From: Sodiomyces alkalinus F11
Lineage: Eukaryota; Ascomycota; Sordariomycetes; Glomerellales; Plectosphaerellaceae
Assembly: GCF_003711515.1 (NCBI RefSeq)
Contig: NW_021167079.1
Span: 795,471-859,470 of the forward strand
Direction: 5' to 3'
Length of the DNA: 64,000 bases
This document shows positions 35,349-48,976 of this stretch, piece after piece. A model generated the notes under the pieces. That model did no database searches. It had not been told where the DNA came from and worked only from the letters and a program-made list of their open reading frames with translations. Every line of letters starts with the position of its first letter. The stretch's first letter is position 1. A program made the position numbers and the translations under genes.

Positions 35349-38300
35349 CTCCTCGATGGGCAGTCTTGTGATGTGCTAGTGTGAGATGAGAGTCGTCGCG
35401 AGATTGGATTCGCAAATTTTGTACGGGGATGGAGCGGAGAATACTACCAATCATCAGTAGGTGATGTGCTATGGGTGATCTGACACAGTTATATGGTATC
35501 CGGAAGAAGACATAGGGTGGGCAAAGGCGCACAAAGCGAGGAGCACTAAGCGGATGACCAGTGGTTTTGAGCCCGACTTTGCCAAAGAGAATCGACGCAG
35601 GATGTAGAGATGGTACGAAGCACTGCAGCCACGCGCTACGAAGCGCAACAGGACTTTGTCAAAAAGAGACATGGCTGAAAGGAAACGTTGTAGTTGACCC
35701 GGGTGGTTTCAACTGAAGCATCCCTGCCGAGAGTTGAATCCCTGCCTCTGACCTCTGCTGCGCACTCCAGAGATGGTTCCGTTACTGCGAGGCTCAATTG
35801 AGAAACGAGAGGGCCAGGAAAAGAAAGAAAGAAAAGAACCTATTTTGGGGTAGCAAAAGGCCAAGGCCATATTGGTTGATGGGACAAAGAACGAGTCTCA
35901 TTGATCAACGCCTTAATGGAATGCTTCCAACAAAGAGGAGAAAGGGATCCCGGATCCGGAAACTTTGGTGTCGGAAACGAGCCATCGGAACACTCAATCA
36001 TATGAGAAGGGAACTGTCGGTCTTCACAATGCGATGTGATCGCCGTCCTTCGAATACTGCGTCGTATTTACTCGCTCGCTGGAAACTTGTCGCCGCTTGT
36101 GGGATCAGTCCCAACCAAGGGATGACATGGTGAAGCCACTTGGCACACCGCGTTGAAAGGGGTTTTTGCAAGGGCTCAATGCGTATCAGCCCAGGAGGGA
36201 AACCTCGCGTCGTTCGAAAGACGTGGTGCAAAGCGTCGAGGACATAGCAATGGCAATCCTATGCCGTTCCAAATGCTCATGCAAATAGGCAACTTTGTGA
36301 CAACCAACTAGGGATGTCCAATTGCCACAGGAGGCATCCGGCATTCGCATCGCCCCGTTCTTGTGAGATGGGGGTCACTCTAGAGTGCAGCTATATTGGC
36401 CATGTCGTGGCAAGTCACCACGCGGGCTGGGAGGCCAGGCTGCCGGTCGAGGCGGTGACGGGCTTTGCCATCGGCAAGGCCACGCACATCTTGGCATCCT
36501 CCATCAGGAGACGGATTGAATCGGTTGAGCTGAAGCAAGATCATGAACTAGGTAGCAGGCCAGTTCGGCTTGCGGCGGTTTGTTTTCGACGAGGTCAGGG
36601 CAGCTGATCGAGTGAAGGCTTTCGGAAGGTCTAAGGTCTCGACTCTCGCGGGCCATCTCGTCCGACGATGCGACGGGAAATGAGGCTCAATACACAAATC
36701 TGGATGATATTGAGGGCCCTATCAGCATAATGTCACGACATGGAAACCAGCCGACCGGGAGTGGGTGGTGGGTGGTGGCTCTCGTCCGCCTTTCCTCTTA
36801 GGTAGTCAACTAGGTCAGCTCGCCGTCGGGGTTCGTGAGGTACCGATACTTGGAGTAAGGTATTTGCACAACAGTGTGACGTATACGCCGATGACTCTTT
36901 ACGCCGGACATAGGAAGAATGATGGCTGCATGTGCGAAGGCAAGCAGGAGAACCGGCGAAGGTGGTGATACACCAGTGCAATCGAGATGTAATTAAGTAT
37001 CTATGTATCTCTTACTCTGTTAAGGTACCTTCACATGACTTAAGACGGCCCCACAAAGCTGATCCGACTTCACAATTTTAGCAGTCATTAGTAATCATCA
37101 CCACTTACTCCGTACCTAACGAGAGTTCGTTTCCCGCACGAAACTCTATGACCCGCCACACACAGAACAGGGTGGGGAGATCGGAGCAATCCACTTTTAT
37201 ATCAACAGTGAGCCTGAAAACAGAAGCTTGAAAGAAGCTTTGCATCGATCATGTAAGGTGGACAATACCAATGCACACCTTGTGAGTCGAGTAGACTGAC
37301 CACAGCAGATAGGTGATCGGCGGCCACTAAGAAAAACCACCGGCCGCAACGTGGACGAGCGGTTGCCTTTGGAATGGCCGATGCCCTCCCCACCATGTTC
37401 CAACCGCTCCACGCTCACGGGATATATACAAGGCTGAGGAACGAATGGCAATTGGGAGGCATTGGGAGAAGGGTAAATAAAAGCCTCGTATAAGTCTCGA
37501 ACGCTGACTCGAGTTCGAACCATCGGCCGGTCCGTTAGTAAGGCCACGGGACTGGGACCATTAAGAGTCCGCTAGAAGAACACCATTTCTTCGCATCCCC
37601 CCCATTCTCCGTGGGTTGCTGTACAGTGTCGTCTCGCCACGACCTTTCTCTCTGTGTGCCATTTTGAGACAATAGTTGGATTTAGATCCCCTTCCAGCTT
37701 GTCAGATTTCAATGCCACATGTCCCTCCGTATCCGTACTTATCATTACCTATTATTCCGACATGCGATCCTGGCTTGGTCAGTTGTTATCCGTCCCTCGT
37801 GGGTTCGTAAGGTAGGCTCTAGGTTAACGGTTTCGAGTCACTCACCGCCTGCCGAGCTGCATGCAAGGCCTGGGGACTGTGGCTTGGTGTCGTGCATTGC
37901 TCTCGGGGATTGATGCGCCACTGGTAAACTCCGTATCTGTACATCTACCTGCCGAAAATAAACCACTTACGCTATACCTTAGGTACTCCTGGAGCATCAC
38001 ATATTACTTCGTACTCTGTACCTAAGACCTGACTTTCAATGGCTGGTCAGCCACGGTTTTTACAGAGTTAAGGATACTATTATTAGAAAGTAACAGAGGT
38101 ACTCTGTACAAAGACAGCCCCTGACTTTGCATCTTCGTACAACGTACACAGCATTAGACGTCGATTTAGCAGGATATAATTACTGAAATATCAGCATATT
38201 TGGCTATACTATAAAGCTCCCTGTTAGAGTTTACGTAGGTTTACGAGATCTGCTGGGTTAAGTTTTGCTTGGTGGACGAGAATCGGATGATATGGAGACT

Positions 38301-38349
38301 CGGTCTACCTATTTAGCCTTTACAAAATTAGCTTTCCACAACAAGCAAA

Positions 38350-38453
38350 GTCTCCGTGGCGCAATCGGTGGCGCGTCAGTCTCATATTTTCATATGACTG
38401 AATCATAAGATTTGGATATCTGAAGGTCGTGAGTTCGATCCTCACCGGGGACA
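38350..38453 (+). tRNA. tRNA-Met(CAT): tRNA-Met (CAT), elongator type, with 31-base intron
   Basis: All arms are present. The acceptor GTCTCCG (38350-38356) pairs with CGGGGAC (38446-38452), and the discriminator is A. The D-stem is GCGC/GCGC and the anticodon stem TCAGT (38376-38380)/TCTGA (38419-38423). The anticodon CAT is at 38383-38385. The T-arm is GTGAG-TTCGATC-CTCAC. The intron 38387-38417 sits after position 37, the standard eukaryotic place, and the mature RNA is 73 bases. The TCAGT/TCTGA stem with its central mismatch is typical of eukaryotic elongator tRNA-Met. Confidence 0.95.
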
Positions 38454-38454
38454 A

Positions 38455-38459
38455 TTTTT
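38455..38459 (+). terminator. Pol III terminator of tRNA-Met
   Basis: Five T directly after the tRNA 3' end. Confidence 0.75.
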
Positions 38460-39514
38460 GTCTCAGGAATTTTTTTGGCCCTTGGAAACCAGTCTCGACA
38501 TCCGTTTCATACATTACCGGCAACACGCCCTGGAGTTTCTACCTAGTTATTCGGTTGGTCCTATTTTCCTGTTACCTTTGCTATCAACAACGCCTGGCTT
38601 TTGCTTCATCCTATTTAGCATTCCCTAGGTAGGCCCCAACATTGTTTACCGTATGCGACTTGACTGGTGTATCGGTTGCTCTAATAGGCATCACGGAAGG
38701 TTGAACCTTCTCCGAGGTCCATCACCCACAATGGCTTTACAATACGGCATTCGCATACATATGTACACATGCCATTTACGTGAATATTTCTCAGGCCGCA
38801 ACGCCATCATCCACTAACAGAGCCGGGAGCCAGTAGCAGGGTACTGAACCTCGGGTTGGGATCCTTCGTGTCTGCCACACTACCGATAGGTGCCACCAGG
38901 CAGGACGAATAGCTACAGTACGAAGTAGGTGCATTACTGATGGGGTAGGTGAGTGTTCCCACGGGGCCCCGGAGTAATAGAATGCCAGGGGTCTGTTTGC
39001 ATAGAGAGAGATCTCTCGTCGCGAAAGAAGATGGGAATAGAATTAACGTTGTGGGGGTGGCGCCGGGAAAAACAGAAAAGAACAGACAAAACTGCTGGGC
39101 AGTGTTTTGAAAGTTCGTGAGGTCGTCGCATCTGAGGCTACCCTCCATTCCGCTTGATACCAAGCGTCGCTCCCTGCAGGAAGGCGGTGTGCGAGGGTAG
39201 GATTCTCAGGGTGCAGAAAGGGTGTCTGGACACGAAACGAAGGGGCAAAATCGAAAAGTGTGAATCTGAACGGAGGAAATGGCACGGGCCATGGCTTGAG
39301 GTACACAATTCCTCCGACGAATAGGAGTGGGGACATCGGCGCTGATTTTTTTTTTCGTGGTGGGGCTCAAACCTTGCCCTGACCCTTGCCGCAACGCTAG
39401 TGTCGCCTACGTACCTTGCTATAGTACAGGGCCCCACTTAAACCATGGAGGAGGGCAAAAAAAAAAAAGTTGAGGGGGAGGGGTTTTGGCCACCGATAAG
39501 AAAGTCCAGATAAA

Positions 39515-39924
39515 AATCCTGCCATGCCGCCCTTTCCTCGTCCTCTTCTTTCCCTCTTCCAACTCTCTCCCCTCCCTCTAAACTCTCTTCTCCATTCCTT
39601 TTCCTGTCGGTTATTCGTCTTCCTCCAGACGTATCTCCGCTCTCCTTTTCTTGGTCTTTGATCCATCTCCTTCGTGTGGTGGTTCAGCCAATTTTCGAGT
39701 GCCGCGATAGAGCAGAAAACGACTCCTCCATCGTTCTTCTGCGGGCCTCACCTTCCCACCTTCTCTTCGTCCTTTCATTGCGATAGAGCATAGAATCGGG
39801 ACGCTCCAGCGCTTTCTTCAGTCGCCGGAACAACTATCCATCGGCAGCAGGAAACCGAAGATCAAACTTCACAATACACCAGAAACCCGAAACCCCTTTA
39901 TCCTCACCCACCCCAACCGTCAAC
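39515..39924 (+). promoter_or_regulatory. Pyrimidine-rich promoter/leader of EF-3 gene
   Basis: Long C/T tracts (about 39520-39665 and 39720-39860) precede the EF-3 start, and the ATG is in the strong context tcaacATGG. Such C/T-rich leaders are usual in highly expressed fungal genes. No TATA box is certain. Confidence 0.5.
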
Positions 39925-42900
39925 ATGGCCGAGAACGCGCAGTCCGTCAAGATTCTTGACGAGCTCATGAAGAAGCTCACCATTTCCAAGGACGCCGCTG
40001 AGACCAAGGAAGCCTCTACCGCCCTCGCTTCTTTCATCAACGGTCGCATCGAGGACCAGGATGTCCCCACTAAGTGAGTTTTTTTTTGGTCCCTCCCCCC
40101 GATAGTTGCCACGGGCAATTTTTTTTCGGCACTCCCTCCGCCACCTTTTCAGTACACATGCTTCTTGGCGCCCAACCAGAGGGTTAGCGTATCCACAAGG
40201 AGCCCCATATCGGCCCAAAGCCGCCGATTTTGCATCCACTCCGGACTTCCGAGGAAAAATTGTAGCTGACCTAATTACTCGCAGGACCATCGATGCCATC
40301 AAGAAGCAGTTTGCAAACAAGAAGGATGCCGGTGCCCGTGAGAAGGCAGCTCTGGCCGTCGCTGCCATTGCTCAACATTCCGAAGTCTCCGCGCACGTTG
40401 AGCCCTACCTCATTGAGCTCCTCCCCATCGTCCTCGCCGCGGTCGGCGACAAGATCACCGCCGTGAAGACTGCTGCCACGGCTGCTACCCAGGCCATCGG
40501 CGAGGCTATCAACCCCAATGCCGTCAAGGCCATCCTTCCTCCCGTCATGCACTCCATCACCAGTGCTCAGAAGTGGCCCGAGAAGATGGCTGCTCTCGAC
40601 ATCATCGACATCATTGTTCGCACTGCTCCTGCCCAGACCGCTTTCCGCGTTGCGGATCTCATTCCTGTCATCTCCGAGTCGATGTGGGACACCAAGAAGG
40701 AAGTCAAGGAGCGTGCCTACAAGACAATGGAGCAGCTCTGCCAGCTCATCGTCAACAGGGATATTGAGCGCTTCATCCCCGAAGTCATCAAGTGCATTGC
40801 CAAGCCTGAGTTCGTCCCGGAGACCGTCCACCTGCTCGGTGCCACTACCTTCGTCACCGAAGTGACGGAGCCCACTCTGGCCCTCATGGTGCCCCTGCTT
40901 GACCGTGGTCTCGCCGAGCGTGACACTGCCATCAAGCGTAAATCGGCCGTCATTGTCGACAACATGTGCAAGCTCGTCGACGATCCCAACATCGTTGCTC
41001 CCTTCCTTCCCAAGATGATGCCCGCCCTGCAGAAGAACTTCGACAACCTGGCTGATCCCGAGGCCCGCGAGAAGACCCGCCAGGCCTTGGACACTCTCAC
41101 CCGTGTCGGCAACGTCCAGAACGGCGTCATTCCCGAGGCCAGCAACTTTGGCCATGTTCCCATTGTCCTTGAGAAGCTCAAGGCTGTTCTTGGCTCCAAG
41201 TACGCCAGCGCCCAGAAGATGGAGCCCGTCCTTGCCCACATCGCTGCTATTGGTGGCCAGCTCATCGACGAGAAGGTTACCGAGAGCATGATCTGGACCG
41301 AAGCCCTCAAACCCTACATCATCGTCGTTGTTGGCGATGCCGAGGCGCAGAGCGTTGTCGAGGCTTTCCGCAAGCGTGCTTCCCCCGGCGCCGCCGACGA
41401 GGTCGATGGCGAGGAGGACGACGAGGAGGGCGAGGACCTCTGCAACTGCACCTTCTCCCTTGCCTACGGTGCCAAGATCCTGCTCAACCAGACCCATCTC
41501 CGGCTCAAGCGTGGCCAGCGCTACGGCCTCTGCGGCCCCAACGGCTCTGGCAAGTCGACCCTGATGCGTGCCATCAACAACGAGCAGGTCGAGGGCTTCC
41601 CCAAGCAGAGCGAGGTCAAGACGGTCTTCGTCGAGCACGACCTCGATGCCGCCGATACCGAGATGACCACGATTGAGTGGACCATGAAGAAGCTGCAGGA
41701 GGCTGGCATCCAGACCTCCGAGGAGGATGTCAAGGCCAAGCTCGACGAGTTCGGCTTCAGCCCGACCATGATTTCGGGCGAGATCACTGCGCTGTCCGGT
41801 GGTTGGAAGATGAAGCTGGCTCTCTGCCGTGCCGTGTTCGAGGCGCCCGACATCCTGCTCCTCGACGAGCCCACCAATCATTTGGACGTGAAGAACGTCA
41901 AGTGGCTCGAGGACTACCTCATGAACTCGCCGTGCACGTCGATCATCGTCTCGCACGACACCACCTTCCTTGACCACGTGGTCCAGCACGTGGTCCACTA
42001 CGAGCGCTTCAAGCTCAAGCGCTACCGCGGCAACCTCCAGGAGTTCGTTCGCAAGTGCCCCCAGGCCAAGTCTTACTACGAGCTGGGCGCCTCGGAGATG
42101 GAGTTCTCCTTCCCCGAACCCGGCTTCCTTGAGGGTGTCAAGACCAAGGCCAAGGCCATTCTCCGTGCCAGCAGGATGAGCTTCCAGTACCCGGGTACCG
42201 ATAAGCCCCAGATCACCGACATCAGCTTCCAGTGCTCGCTGGGCTCTCGTATTGCCGTCATCGGCCCCAACGGCGCCGGCAAGTCTACGCTGATCAACGT
42301 GCTCACTGGCGAGCTTATCCCCACCGAGGGCGAGATCTACCAGCACGAGAACATCCGTATCGCCTACATCAAGCAGCACGCTTTCGCGCATATTGATAAC
42401 CACCTCGACAAGACCCCGTCCGAGTACATCCAGTGGCGTTTCCAGACTGGCGAGGATCGTGAGACGATGGATCGCGCCAACAAGATCATCACCGACGCCG
42501 ACGAGAAGGCCATGGACAAGGTCTTCCGGATTGAGGGCAGCCAGCGTCGCATCATTGGCATCCACTCCCGCCGTAAGTTCAAGAACAGCTACGAGTACGA
42601 GTGCTCTTTTGCTCTCGGCGAGAACATTGGCATGAAGAACGAGCGCTGGACGCCCATGATGACTGCGGATAACGTGTGGCTGCCTCGTAACGAGCTCCTC
42701 GCTTCCCACCAGAAGCTGGTGGCCGAGGTCGACATGAAGGAGGCGCTCGCCTCCGGTCAGTTCCGCCCTCTGGTCCGCAAGGAGATCGAGTCCCACTGCG
42801 CCAACTTCGGCATCGACGCCGAGCTGGTGTCTCACTCGCGCATGCGTGGTCTGTCCGGCGGTCAGCGTGTCAAGGTGGTCCTCGCGGCCTGCTCGTGGCA

Positions 42901-43371
42901 GCGTCCCCATCTGATCGTCCTCGACGAGCCCACCAACTACCTGGATCGTGACTCGCTCGGTGCTCTGTCCAAGGCGCTGAAGAAGTTCGGCGGTGGTGTC
43001 ATCATCATTACGCACAGCGCCGAGTTCACCAAGGATCTGACCGAGGAAGTCTGGGCCGTCATGGACGGCAAGATGACGCCCTCGGGTCACAACTGGGTGC
43101 AGGGCCAGGGCTCCGGACCTCGTCTGCAAGAGGGCGAGGAAGAGGAAGAGAAGTTTGATGCTATGGGCAACAAGATTGTTAGCACCAAGAAGAAGGCCAA
43201 GCTGACCTCTTCCGAGGCGCGGAAGAAGAAGAAGGGTAAGTTTCTTAAGTTTCTTGTCTACACCCGATACGATACCCCCTTGAATTCCCCACGTGTACTG
43301 ACTCGGTGTCCACAGAGCGTATGGCCCGCCGGAAGCGTGGTGAGGAGGTCTTCTCTGATGAGGATGACTAA
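39925..43371 (+). CDS. TEF3: Translation elongation factor 3 (eEF3), ABC-F ATPase
   Basis: Three exons (39925-40073, 40285-43235, 43316-43371) give 1051 residues, close to the 1044 of yeast Yef3. N-terminal HEAT repeats ([20 protein letters not shown] onward) are followed by two ABC domains. The first has Walker [10 protein letters not shown] near residue 467, signature [13 protein letters not shown] and Walker [12 protein letters not shown]. The second has GPNGAGKST near 710, [13 protein letters not shown] and [10 protein letters not shown], with the chromodomain-like insert ([18 protein letters not shown]) between. A Lys-rich tail (ARKKKKG...RRKRGEE) follows. The factor is needed for fungal translation, where it releases E-site tRNA. 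The first intron is 211 bases, in the early coding region. Strong bias to C-ending codons fits high expression. Confidence 0.97.
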
Positions 43372-44399
43372 ACGGCTTCGCTTCATACGAGATGCCGCCT
43401 TCACAACGCGCCCGCGACTCTCACGAACATCGCCTACCTACCTTTTCTTTTTTTCCTTTGTTTATGAGCCTTACACGAAAAGTCGATCCCGGTTATTGGG
43501 TTTTGCATGGTTGCGGGATTCCTTTTTTTTTTTTTCTTTCCTCTTATCAACGTCTTAATTTCCTTGACTTTCTGATGAGCATCCATGAGATTCCCCCCTT
43601 GACGAGTAAAGAATATCGTCTTCGCCATGGGATTGGAGGATCCTGTGGACGCGTGGACTATAGATTCCTAAGGCTGGGAATCTGGAATACAAAATGCGGA
43701 TGATGATAGATAGACGGCAATACCAAGCCATTGATAGGTATGCACCAGTTTCTTCCACTCTTCGATTCTGTGCCATTGTGCCGACGTGCCTTCAGATTAC
43801 GCCGATCATATCACGTGATGTCTAACTGAACGTCGGCGACTTATGGATCTTCGTGATACTTGGAGAGCGGACACGTTCATCCTCCCTTCATTCAACCTTG
43901 TTCTCCCATTCTCATGTAGCTGTTTTAAGAACAAAACGTCGAACGTGGGTCATGGACCGAAGAAAGAAAGGGGTTGGCAGGGTGCATGGCTTCTTTGTTC
44001 GACGGTGTCACGGGCTGTACTTGGTAATTCTATTATTATAGGTTGGGACTTTCGACAATCCCGTGTTGCACTCTATCTTTGACAGGAGAACAATTTGAAC
44101 TTGGGACACACCAAGAACAAAGGCAAGGGAGAGCTTTATTACATCTAGACCCTTGGAACTCATTCCAATCTTCGTTCAAGTGTCGGTACCCATGAAACGT
44201 CTCCGGATCCGTTTGTCTGTTTGAGGCCCTTGACCGCCTGAGTCCGGACTCCGGAGACGCTCCTTTGATGGCCTGAGAATGGACGAAGGCCACCACCTCG
44301 TCTAGCTCACTCACCACCCGTTTCCTGGTAAAGCAACCCTCAGCCATCAACAACCCACCCGTGCGAGCAGAGACCAGGTTCAGACGCCAAATTGAAATC
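43372..44399. other. Intergenic between EF-3 and gene B
   Basis: About 1 kb holding the EF-3 3' region (T runs near 43446 and 43524) and the promoter of gene B. No further gene, tRNA or repeat is supported. Confidence 0.55.
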
Positions 44400-47300
44400 A
44401 TGGCAACCAAGGCCGGCGAGCAATTCATGTTCAATCTCTCTCAGTTTGACCCCTCGGCTCGCGACCTCAGAAACGGAGCCCACGAATGGGTGCAGCCCTT
44501 ACTACCGGCTATCCTACTGGACCCAGCTACCGGTGGCGAGCGCATTCAGGATCATCCGGGCAGTCAATGGATCCCCGACGGACCATTACTTGACCGGCTC
44601 TTCGCCAGCGAGAAACTACAACTGACGAAACTCTTCGCCGGGCTGCGCACGTGGGAGGCCAAAGTCCTCAGCCAACCCGAGGCGTACACTCCTGCGGGGA
44701 CGACAGACGGGAATCAAGGGATCGAGGCCTCGCCGCTATTCTGGTTCGACCTGGACTCGATCACGGTGAACGAAAACACGTGGCTCACGTGTCTGCGTCG
44801 CGACCGATGGACCGATTTCGAGAGGCCCATTTCCGGCTGGCCGGGCAAGTTCTGGCGTGCCTCGGACGACCAAGTCTGGGCGCTGCTTCGTCCGGTGCTG
44901 GAGCTGGCAAATCGGATCATCGTCGCTACGACCAGCCACTACTGGCTCGGCTCGCTGCTCCACCCCGACAGCATCGAGTTTATACGGGACATCTTCCTTT
45001 GCAACGGGAAGAAATATGACATGCAGCGATTCAGGGTCATGGCGCGTGAGAACAGGGTCACCGGGGCTGAGGGCATGAGAACCATCGACGCCGCGCTGCG
45101 TGATCGCCTGTTGTGGGCTCTTCATGACGAGCACCATTCTATTGCGGTTGGCAGGGCGGTGGCGTACTGCTTCCATGTGGACGAGCACACGGCTTGGGCA
45201 AGTCTTGACGTGAGGCTGCTTCGCGAGATCTTCGACAGGTCGATGAATGAGGGGCTGTCCCCGGAACGACGGCGGATCAAGCGGGCTATGGCGGCCTACC
45301 ATGCAGCAGTGGTGGTAAGTGTGTCCGGAAGATCTCTGGCGCGCCTCACTTTTGTTTTTGCGTCTCTTGCGGGAATATCCACCAGTGCTGACATTCTTCC
45401 CCTAGCTTGTCCACGAGTTCATGGTGAGCATTCCTTCCCGCGTATCAACCTCTGGTTCATTTATCTAACATTTATATCACGCCTTGCAGCACGCTGTGAC
45501 CACTCCTGTTGCTCGAGCGGCTCTTCTCAAGGGGCCGATTCCCCCAGAAGTGACTGAGCGCTATCGGCGTAATATGCGGGAACCTGTGGGTATAACACTT
45601 GTGCTGTGTTTTTTTTTCTTTTGTTTTTCTGGTCTCTCCATGTCCATATTTGTTTCCAGACGTCGTCTGCCTGTTAACACGAACACTGTGTTCTAGTTCT
45701 TCGAAAAGGAATGGATGTGTGAAGCTGGCGCCTCCTACTCCCACCACGTCTTCGGCACATCTCCCGACTCGAGTCTTGATCTCCACGACTGGCTGGTCAT
45801 CCTGACGGGCCAGCCCTTCCCGACCAACTACATGAATCAAAATGGGCTCACGTACGGCATAGATGCGCCTCGTCTATGGCCTAGAAAGATCCGCGACTTC
45901 TGCCGTCCGCAACCGACTCTATGGAGCAACGCACACCTCTCGGAAGCTTTTTGGACGTCTCGCGTCGGCAAATACGGCGCATCAGGTCTAATGGTCCCAG
46001 GGCTCCTGGTCACGCAGGTGTTCCACTACTCGATCCCAGGAGGGACATCCTGGTACCATGCTTTCGATCCCGCCAGGCCCATCGCCGCGACCCTGCATAG
46101 CAAGGTCCCGCGCGAAATCGAAGGGAGCTTCCAGAGACTGCTTACCAGCCTCGAGGCGCGGCGGCGACTCTGGTCGCAGTGGCGATCCCCGTGGTACGAC
46201 GAGGCCTACGCCAAGTGGAAGTTCAGCCCGCACAGCATTGCGCCCTACCGCGAGATGTTCCAGGACGGCGTGGCGGCTTTGTTTCAGGCCCGCGACCTCC
46301 GGGCCGCATCCACGTTATTCGGCAAGGCGCTGAGCTTCGTACGGCCTTATCCTTACCCCGCGGCCAGCGAGGACGAAAACGCCTGGCCATTGGCCTTTTG
46401 GCGGGTTCTCGGCTTCTTGATTATGGCGGCTATCCCGCATTATACGCATCCCATGACGTTCCAGTACCCGACGCCCGGCTACCCGAACGTATGGAAGTCC
46501 ACCCACCCGGACAAGGAGGAACGAAGCTTCCAGACGGAACAGATCGAGTACAGCCACGTCTTCTTTCAGAACATTGTGAAACAGGAGAACCCGCCGGCGG
46601 TGTACGAGGTCGGCATCACGCGGGAGGAGTGTTTCGCGCAGGCGGCGAGGCAGGCGGAGTGGTACGCAGCGAGCTGTCCGGTGCCCTTGCCCCGATCCTG
46701 TGAACTGGCCATCGGGGCGCTGTGGACGAGGCTGCGGGCGCAGGCCGCGCAAAAGCCCGACGGTGAGTGGTTGGACTTTGAGTTCCAGCTGCCTCCGTTC
46801 GATCCCTGCGAGATCCAGGACGGGGTCGCCGAGGCGAAGCTGCATTGGCGCGGCGTGCACGGGACGCCGCCTGCGTCTCCCCTGGACGTCAACATGCGGG
46901 AAGCGCCGGCGCTGTCTGCTCTCGCTGCCGTCGTGGTTTCGGAGTCCCTTGAGGAACCGCGACGGCGGATGGGGACGCGGTACTTTACGTGGGGGGAGGT
47001 GGGTGACCACCAGCCTGGCAAGGAGAGCGGTGACTGGTGGGTTGTGAAGGAGAATGGGGACGACGAGTTTGACGTTTATGATGTCTCGGATGTTGTTCGG
47101 GAGTTGCATCTGTCTGACGCGACTGTGAAGCGGAGTGTTGCGAGGAGGACGGGTCGCCCGCATATGTCACTGCGATTGCTTTCTGAGGATACAGAGCTGT
47201 CGACCGTTTCGAAGGAGCTGGCTGGGATGATCCGAGGACTTCGGCCCATTGGCCGTACGTTGAAGTACGCGCGTCGCGAGGATGTGACCTTGCGTGATGG

Positions 47301-48752
47301 TCTGGATGGTCGGCCGGCATGGACAATTATCGGAGGGGACGTCTTTGATATCACAGGTAAGAAAGAAACTACCCCTATTCCCCATCAGTAGGCAAAACAG
47401 AAAAATAGTAAACTGCAGATTTCTTTCTGACTGGAAGAACAACATGATAGATTTCGACTTCTTTGAGGGGGAACAAAAGTTGAGAGAACTCCTTCTGAAG
47501 CACGCAGGGGGAACAGCTGTCCTAGCCCTCCAAGCAGAAGGACATGAGTGCGTTGAAGTGGCAGAGTTGCTGGCGCCCTGCAGGAATAGGGTGCTACAGC
47601 CGGTCGTGCCATCACACAGTGTCGTCAACGACGTCTTCACGGCGGAAGAGGTGGCAGCAATGGGGTTGGATGAGACGGCTCTCTACATTATCATCCACGA
47701 TGGAGTGTATTCCCTAAGAGGTAGGCTCGTCCTCACCCTGGGATCTCCCCGCCAGGAACTGTACCGGGGCACTGAGACTGACGAGTTTTCAATGCAGACT
47801 ATGTGGACTTCCATCCTGGTGGCGCCAACATTCTCCGAGAGGTTGCGTTCCGAGATGCTACGGAGAAATTCATGCAATACCACGGACACGAAGAAGATGA
47901 GGTGCTGAAACAAATTAGGCACTTCCGGGTTGGACGCATCGTGAAGAGCTGGACGGCAGAGTCCCTGACTTCTACGGAGATTCTCATTATGCAAAACGTG
48001 TACGATATCGGTGAGTGCTTGTCTTGTATTCCCCAGGCGTCGGATTCTCTCACATGCCCCCGCCCCTGGCTGACATGTTGGGCACAGGACGGCTCAGTGG
48101 TGACGAATTGGAGCAGAAGCTCCGGGATAATCTCGAAGCTTACGCGGGATCTGACGCTACCGAGGAGCTCCGAAAGCGACGGCGCGATGCAAGTGCAAGG
48201 TTGGATTTGGATACTGGCCATCCCCTATTCCAGCTCAGTCGACGGAAAGATCTCGTCGTTGGTCGGGTTCTTGAGGAACGAAATGAAACTCCAACCGACC
48301 CGATAGTAGCATCCGTGTGCAACACGCCCACGCTTCCCGCTCTTTTTACGCAGCCACTGTCACAAATGGACCGGGGAAGGCAGGAATGGGATCACGACGT
48401 GCCGATCTCGGACGATCTAGAGGACGCTCGTGACGCCACTATTGGCCCCGTGGAGAAGCTGAACACCACAATCACGAAACAAGACGTGCAAAGCCTCCTT
48501 CTTAGAGGGGAACTGGAGAGCAAGCGGGCATTGGAAAAGGTGGTGCTCGGAGGAACTGATGTGGTCGAATCGGATTCTTGGGACGAAGCGAGGAGGAGGG
48601 AAAGAAAACGAGCGGGCAGCGAGCTTGATCTGATAGACGAGATGGAGGTCCGGAGAGCTCGTAGGAGGAGAGGCATAGAGGAAGGGTTGAATCGACTTGG
48701 GGAGGTGAAGCCGGGGTTCTTTGGCAATGTTTTTGCGCCATCGTGTAAGTGA
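44400..48752 (+). CDS. Gene B: HExxH metallopeptidase-like protein with cytochrome-b5-like units
   Basis: Seven exons (44400-45314, 45406-45423, 45490-45585, 45697-47356, 47451-47720, 47798-48010, 48088-48752) give 1278 residues. The core has RASDDQVWALLRPVLELAN (about 162-180), HEFMH at 308-312, CEAGASYSHHVFG with candidate third zinc ligand Glu352, AFWTSRVGKYGASGL and SPWYDEAYAKW. Exon 2 is an 18-base microexon encoding only LVHEFM. The C-terminal part carries b5-like units: WTIIGGDVFDIT|DFDFF (about 885-902); LYIIIHDGVYSLR|DYVDFHPGG, with HPGG at 992-995 and a second His 23 residues on; and a degenerate unit at ILIMQNVYDIG. Each '|' is a phase-1 intron. The tail is Arg/Glu-rich. Peptidase activity and haem binding are inferred from motifs. 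No signal peptide or membrane segment is seen. The last acceptor (48087) was chosen over 48036, which would leave a 26-base intron. Confidence 0.82.
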
Positions 48753-48976
48753 CCGAAGTTGGAACAGGGTCGGAATCCGGGATAGGCAGCCAGGCTGGTC
48801 ATCAGCCCGGAATTCAGCATTTGGAGCATTGGCGTTTTACTACTATAGAGTCATTGAGTATGTCGTAAGGGTGTATATGGATATGTAGGTAGATGGAAGC
48901 TGTCCAGACCCAGTTGATTATGAAGTTAGAAGTTGGGGGACGGGAGTGCCTTCAGGGGGCTCGGGGTCTCGGGGGT

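Larger units (their letters stand above)
35349..39924. other. Gene-poor spacer with one tRNA gene
   Basis: About 4.6 kb between gene A and the EF-3 gene. The only gene I can support is tRNA-Met at 38350-38453. Short open frames, such as one at 36314-36607, have no recognisable family feature. AT-richer segments occur around 36985-37110 and 37920-38340. The right end (about 39515-39924) is the pyrimidine-rich promoter and leader of EF-3. Confidence 0.5.

Noticed and set aside
36314..36607. 97-codon open frame in the gene-poor spacer
   Set aside because: No family feature, no splice context and no good start context; length expected by chance.
40271..43129. Long open frame (about 950 codons) on the minus strand opposite EF-3
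   Set aside because: It mirrors the strongly biased codons of EF-3. Its composition is rich in Leu, Val, Asp, Gly and His without any family motif, and the plus-strand frame is unmistakably EF-3.
48011..48036. A 26-base intron in gene B
   Set aside because: Too short for splicing. A downstream acceptor at 48086-48087 gives 77 bases with a CTGAC branch site in the same frame.
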